Shown in pieces: positions 59,932-64,000 of a stretch of 64,000 nt of DNA (position 1 is the stretch's first letter; every line of letters starts with the position of its first letter). Below the pieces are notes generated by a model that ran no database searches, had not been told where the DNA came from, and saw nothing but the letters and a program-made list of their open reading frames with translations. Source of the stretch: Arthrobotrys musiformis (taxonomy: Eukaryota; Ascomycota; Orbiliomycetes; Orbiliales; Orbiliaceae); the NCBI GenBank assembly GCA_036971715.1, contig JAVHJL010000002.1:1272501-1336500 (forward strand). Direction: 5' to 3'. A program made the position numbers and the translations under genes.

Positions 59932-61860
59932 ATGGCTACCGTATGTTCCCTTTAACCTTTCCTGATCATTTTTACTCCACCGCATCGCGCAACACGATTT
60001 CGTTATAAAAGAAGAAAAACTCTTTATATTCTATACTATATACAACTTAACAGCTGTATTCCGTTAAGCGGTTAAGCTATTATATATTATAGATATAGAT
60101 GGCATTGTTGGAGAATTTTAATAAATTTAGACGGTAAACGTAACTGACATTCTCGATTCGATATCTGTATTGCTAGTTCTACATTGAAAACAAGCATGTT
60201 GGGGACAAGACCAACTCTGAGGACTGGAGAAGTAAGTGTGGTTTTTTCCCCATATCGATTAAAATCTCCTTCTGTTTGGAGTCTAGTATACAACTATCTG
60301 GGGTTGGAAGATTGGAAGGGTTTTTGGCTAATTGGAATACCAATGGGAAATAGTTCGAGGATGTACGTCTCCCGGAGCGATATCGCGGACCGAAATTCAC
60401 TCCTCCAAGTCCTTGTCCGAATGCCTGGATCGGGTGTATTTGCACCAGGCAGGGCGTGGGTGCTGACTTGTTCTTACTTCAAGACAATCCATTGACACCG
60501 CCGGATTTGCTACAACATGAGGTTCCTCAAGTACGTTTCCCATTCGTACCCCGAAAAGAACGAAAAAGCCCTTTTATTTGAGCGAATAGTTGTTAATAGG
60601 CTTTTCTACGAGTAATTGTTATAGACCGCAGCCTCGAAAGAAACCGTTATACAAGGCCGTGAAGAGGCCGTCCAGATCCTCCACGGCAAGGACCCACAGA
60701 AGCGTCTTCTAGTCGTCGTTGGCCCATGTTCCATTCACGACCCAGAGGCTGCTTTGATCTACTGCGACCGCCTTCTTAAGGAGAAGGAGAAACACAAGGA
60801 TGAACTCCTCATCGTCATGCGTGCCTATCTCGAAAAGCCCCGTACAACAGTCGGCTGGAAAGGTCTCATCAACGATCCAGATATCGACGGTAGCTTCCAG
60901 ATTAACAAGGGATTAAGAATATCGAGAAACTTGTTCGTCAGGCTGACAGAGAAGGGAATGCCAATCGCTTCTGAGATGTTGGATACTATCAGCCCGCAAT
61001 TTCTGGCTGATTTGTTGAGTGTCGGTGCTATCGGGGCGAGAACAACGGAGAGTCAATTGCATAGAGAGTTGGCCAGTGGCTTGAGTTTCCCGGTGGGATT
61101 CAAGAATGGAACCGATGGGAGCTTGGATATTGCCATTGACGCCATTGGAGCGTATGTTACTTTTCTACCCTCCTATTCTTACTTACCTGCCCATATACAT
61201 ATGCCTGCGAGGATGATATGCTGACTATGTTACAGAGCGAAAGGAGAACACCACTTCCTCTCGGTCACAAAGCCGGGTGTTGTCGCTATCGTCGGTACCA
61301 CTGGAAATGACGATTGCTTTGTGATCTTGAGAGGAGGTAAGACCGGAACGAATTACGACGCAAAGAGCATTGCTGCTGTTAAGGAGAGATTGGCGAAAGC
61401 CAAGACACAAGGGAACTTGATGGTCGACTGTAGTCATGGTAAGAATTGGATTGGGACTGTATAGGCGGGTGCCGTTTGCTGATTTAGAGGATAGGAAACT
61501 CCGAGAAGAACTTCAGGAACCAGCCCAAGGTGGCTAATGCTATTGCGGAGCAGTTGGCTGCCGGCGAGACTGCCATCATGGGTGTTATGATTGAGAGTAA
61601 TATCAATGAAGGTACGATATTAAATGTTCTCACGATAGCTATTTTTCTGATTTCGTATGATTATTGGGTAAAACTTACTAACAAAATCCAAAACAGGCAG
61701 CCAAAAGGTGCCCGCTGAAGGGAGAGAGGGATTGAAGTATGGTGTCAGCATCACAGATAGCTGTTTGGGATGGGACGATACTGTCGCTGTCCTAGATGTT
61801 CTGGCCAACTCGGTGAAAGAGAGAAGAGAACTTCTTAGCAAACAGGCCAACGGACCGTGA
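59932..61860 (+). CDS. aro3: DAHP synthase, ARO3 type (phenylalanine-inhibited class)
   Basis: The enzyme joins phosphoenolpyruvate and erythrose-4-phosphate, the first step of the shikimate pathway. Eight exons (59932-59940, 60177-60231, 60354-60362, 60484-60530, 60625-61151, 61236-61438, 61495-61611, 61697-61860) encode about 376 residues, the normal size. The first coding exon is three codons long (MAT) and the third is 9 bases; together they restore the conserved EDWRIRGYNPLTPPDLLQHE. Core motifs are VVGPCSIHDPEAA, RAYLEKPRTTVGWKGL, GARTTESQLHRELASGLSFP and GVMIESNINEG. FQINKGLRISR and FLSVTKPGVVAIVGT resemble yeast Aro3 rather than Aro4 (which has LQSARQLF and VTKHG), so feedback by phenylalanine is inferred. 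The paralogue is not in this window. Confidence 0.95.
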
Positions 61861-62451
61861 TTTTTTCATATTTATTTTTATATCCTTCCTTGCTTCCTTA
61901 ATTCTCTCCTCTACTATATCGATATTTCTCGCCTCTTAGCTTTGTGAGGGAAAAAAAAAGAAAAAAAGAAGAAAAAAAGGCCCACATCAATACCGACACA
62001 TACTCGGATAGATAGATAGCATGATATGGTCTTGTCGAAGCAGACTGGACTAATCAAAAGTATCCTTACTTGCTTATATTTTGTATTTTATACATGAATT
62101 CGATATTAATATATCGTGAAGCCTTATGTTGGAATGTGATAGGTCCATCGGCACGGCCAGCCAATCAGAAGGGCCGATTTGTAACTGGGTCGGCTAAAGT
62201 TGACCCCTCCAACATGTTAACAAGCCCAAAATCCTGGCCGAGTGAATTTTGCAGGGCGAAAACAGTGTGGACTGACTTCATACCCAAAGAACGTCAACAC
62301 CCAATTGAAGCCCACCTCCAACAGACATACCTCCCATCCCACTTCCACTTCGACCTTCCCAGTCGCCTTCCTCCAATCTAGGCTACGGCCGACACCTTCT
62401 CCGACCTCTTCGATCCCCGGCTTCTTTTCCCCGTCCTTACCGTCAGTCACA
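61861..62451. other. Intergenic region upstream of cytochrome c1
   Basis: About 590 bases hold the DAHP synthase 3' flank (A-rich, 61949-61979) and the cytochrome c1 promoter. The last 150 bases are CT-rich, like a 5' leader. A TATCGATA palindrome lies at 61917. No gene is visible. Confidence 0.4.
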
Positions 62452-63843
62452 ATGTTCTCGCGGAACTGCCTTCGTCAGGCCTCGCGGTTCTCGAAATCCC
62501 TTCCCATCCGACAAACTATACGGGTATATATACACCCAGCCGGAGGGACAGTCCGGGGGGGCTATTCTCTCCGGATATCGATACATCGCAGCTCCAATTG
62601 GCTAACATTTGGCTTCTAGAGAAATGCCACCGGTGCTTCAAAAGCCGGCTCTGAAGCTTCCCAGCCCGGTCTAACGGCGGCTGCATATGCTGCGACTGCT
62701 GCGGCTATTGCTACCTCGGGATGGTATTTCTATCAATACGGACCGACAGTACATGCCCTGTCACCGGCCGAAGAAGGGTACGATGCCAATTCCGAACTTT
62801 TGACGACGCTTTACGATTGGAGGCTACGGGGCTGTGGCCGACATTGGCCGGTTATCCGTGGTATATAAATTCCATGTGCTAATATTTAATCGCTTCGGGT
62901 TCGATATAGTCTTCATCCCACCAAGTACCCATGGGCCCATGCGGGTTTCCTGACCACATTCGACCACCAGGCGTGAGTATTCTCCCGAAATTCTACCATC
63001 GTTCGCGGCCAATTGCTAATCTTTTACCGCTTCTCGGCCAGTCTCCGTCGTGGCTTCCAGGTCTACCGTGAAGTCTGCGCTTCCTGCCACTCCCTCTCCC
63101 GTGTCCCATGGCGCGCTCTCGTCGGTGTCTCTCATACCGTCGACGAGGCCAAGGCCATGGCTGAAGAATGCGAATACGACGATGAACCAAACGACAATGG
63201 CGATATTGAAAAGCGCCCTGGTAAAATCTCGGACTATATTCCTGCACCTTATGCGAACGACGAGGCTGCCCGTGCTGCCAACCAGGGTGCCTTGCCACCA
63301 GATCTGAGCTTGATCGTCAAGGGCCGTCACGGTGGTTGCGATTACATCTTCTCTCTCTTGACTGGTTATCCGGATGAGCCCCCGGCCGGTGCCCCTGTCC
63401 CAGCCGGATTGAACTTCAATCCTTATTTCCCTGGAACTGGTATGGCGCAGTCTTTTCTCAATCAGACTTGTCGAATTATGGGATTGTGTGTTAATGTTTT
63501 ATGATAGGTATTGCCATGGCCCGTGTCCTCTACGACGGTATCGTTGAGTACGAGGATGGCACCCCGGCGACTACATCGCAGATGGCCAAGGATGTCGTCG
63601 AGTTCTTGAACTGGGCTGCCGAGCCAGAGATGGACGAGCGAAAGAAGATGGGTATGAAGGTTTTGGCCATCACGACCGTCATGTTCGCTCTCAGCATCTG
63701 GGTTAAGAAGTACAAGTGGGCACCACTGAAGACCAGGAAGATTGTAAGTGCAACATATGATTATCACGATATTGATAAAAACCTTTGGAATTGAATACTG
63801 ATGTCATTATTAGGTCTACAACCCACCAAAGGACCTCCACTAA
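62452..63843 (+). CDS. cyt1: Cytochrome c1, complex III heme protein
   Basis: Cytochrome c1 passes electrons from the Rieske protein to cytochrome c in the bc1 complex of the mitochondrial inner membrane. Six exons (62452-62523, 62620-62777, 62910-62972, 63042-63439, 63508-63743, 63814-63843) encode about 318 residues. The first exon is a mitochondrial targeting peptide (MFSRNCLRQASRFSKSLPIR), and a hydrophobic sorting segment (AYAATAAAIATSGWYFYQYG) follows. The heme attachment site is CASCH (residues 110-114) in VYREVCASCHS. The FNPYFPGTG...IAMAR segment supplies the axial Met, and the C-terminal anchor is KVLAITTVMFALSIWVKKYK. The last exon encodes only VYNPPKDLH. All diagnostic residues are present. 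Confidence 0.97.
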
Positions 63844-64000
63844 ACGGTTTGCCGGAATTTAAGTACCTATTCCGCTTATGATCGTTCAAAAGAAACATTG
63901 TGAATACTAGAAACTCTTTGTCTCCGTTCCTCTTCATCCTCTTTTTTTAACTGTCATATACTTATATTAACAAGCCCGCCCTGTCTAAATCACCTTTTTA
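63844..64000. other. 3' flank of cytochrome c1 to window edge
   Basis: 157 bases, AT-rich; probably the 3' UTR of cytochrome c1. Nothing else is visible. Confidence 0.4.

Overview
This window is nuclear DNA of a filamentous ascomycete (Pezizomycotina). The genes are broken by many short introns (about 45-210 bases) with GT...AG ends and CTAAC/CTGAC-type branch sites. The recognisable proteins are fungal: MSH3, PEX1, MCM7, UBA4, LCB1, an ARO3-type DAHP synthase, cytochrome c1, a DAL5/allantoate-type permease and a secreted pectin methylesterase. An early-diverging class such as Orbiliomycetes or Pezizomycetes is possible, but that is a guess. I rebuilt exon structures by hand from reading frame, splice sites and family conservation, and every multi-exon model closes in frame.

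Layout. 1-4074 has no gene I can support. 4075-24885 is gene-dense and mostly housekeeping: a zinc-finger-like protein (-) divergent from MSH3 (+), a TBC-domain protein (+), PEX1 (-), a gamma-glutamylcyclotransferase-like protein (+) and MCM7 (+). 24886-51209 is gene-poor. In 26 kb I find only a secreted Thr/Val-repeat protein (-), an MFS permease with 11 exons (-), a pectin methylesterase (-) and a CENP-B-type helix-turn-helix/coiled-coil protein (-). They are separated by AT-rich DNA with homopolymers, microsatellites and a recurring TATCGATA motif. 51210-63843 is dense again: a single-span membrane protein (+), a PARG-like protein (-) divergent from UBA4 (+), then LCB1, the DAHP synthase and cytochrome c1, all (+).

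How the genes relate. The dense blocks hold core functions: mismatch repair, replication licensing, peroxisome import, tRNA thiolation/urmylation, sphingolipid synthesis, aromatic amino acid synthesis and respiration. The sparse block carries genes facing the environment: cell surface or secreted protein, nutrient uptake and plant cell-wall breakdown. I see no CRISPR array, rRNA, convincing tRNA, intact transposon or secondary-metabolite cluster. The points most worth checking are two micro-exons (8 and 9 bases), a TBC domain that lacks both catalytic fingers, a PARG-like protein with an altered catalytic loop, a transposase-type DNA-binding domain without a transposase, and the over-represented TATCGATA palindrome.
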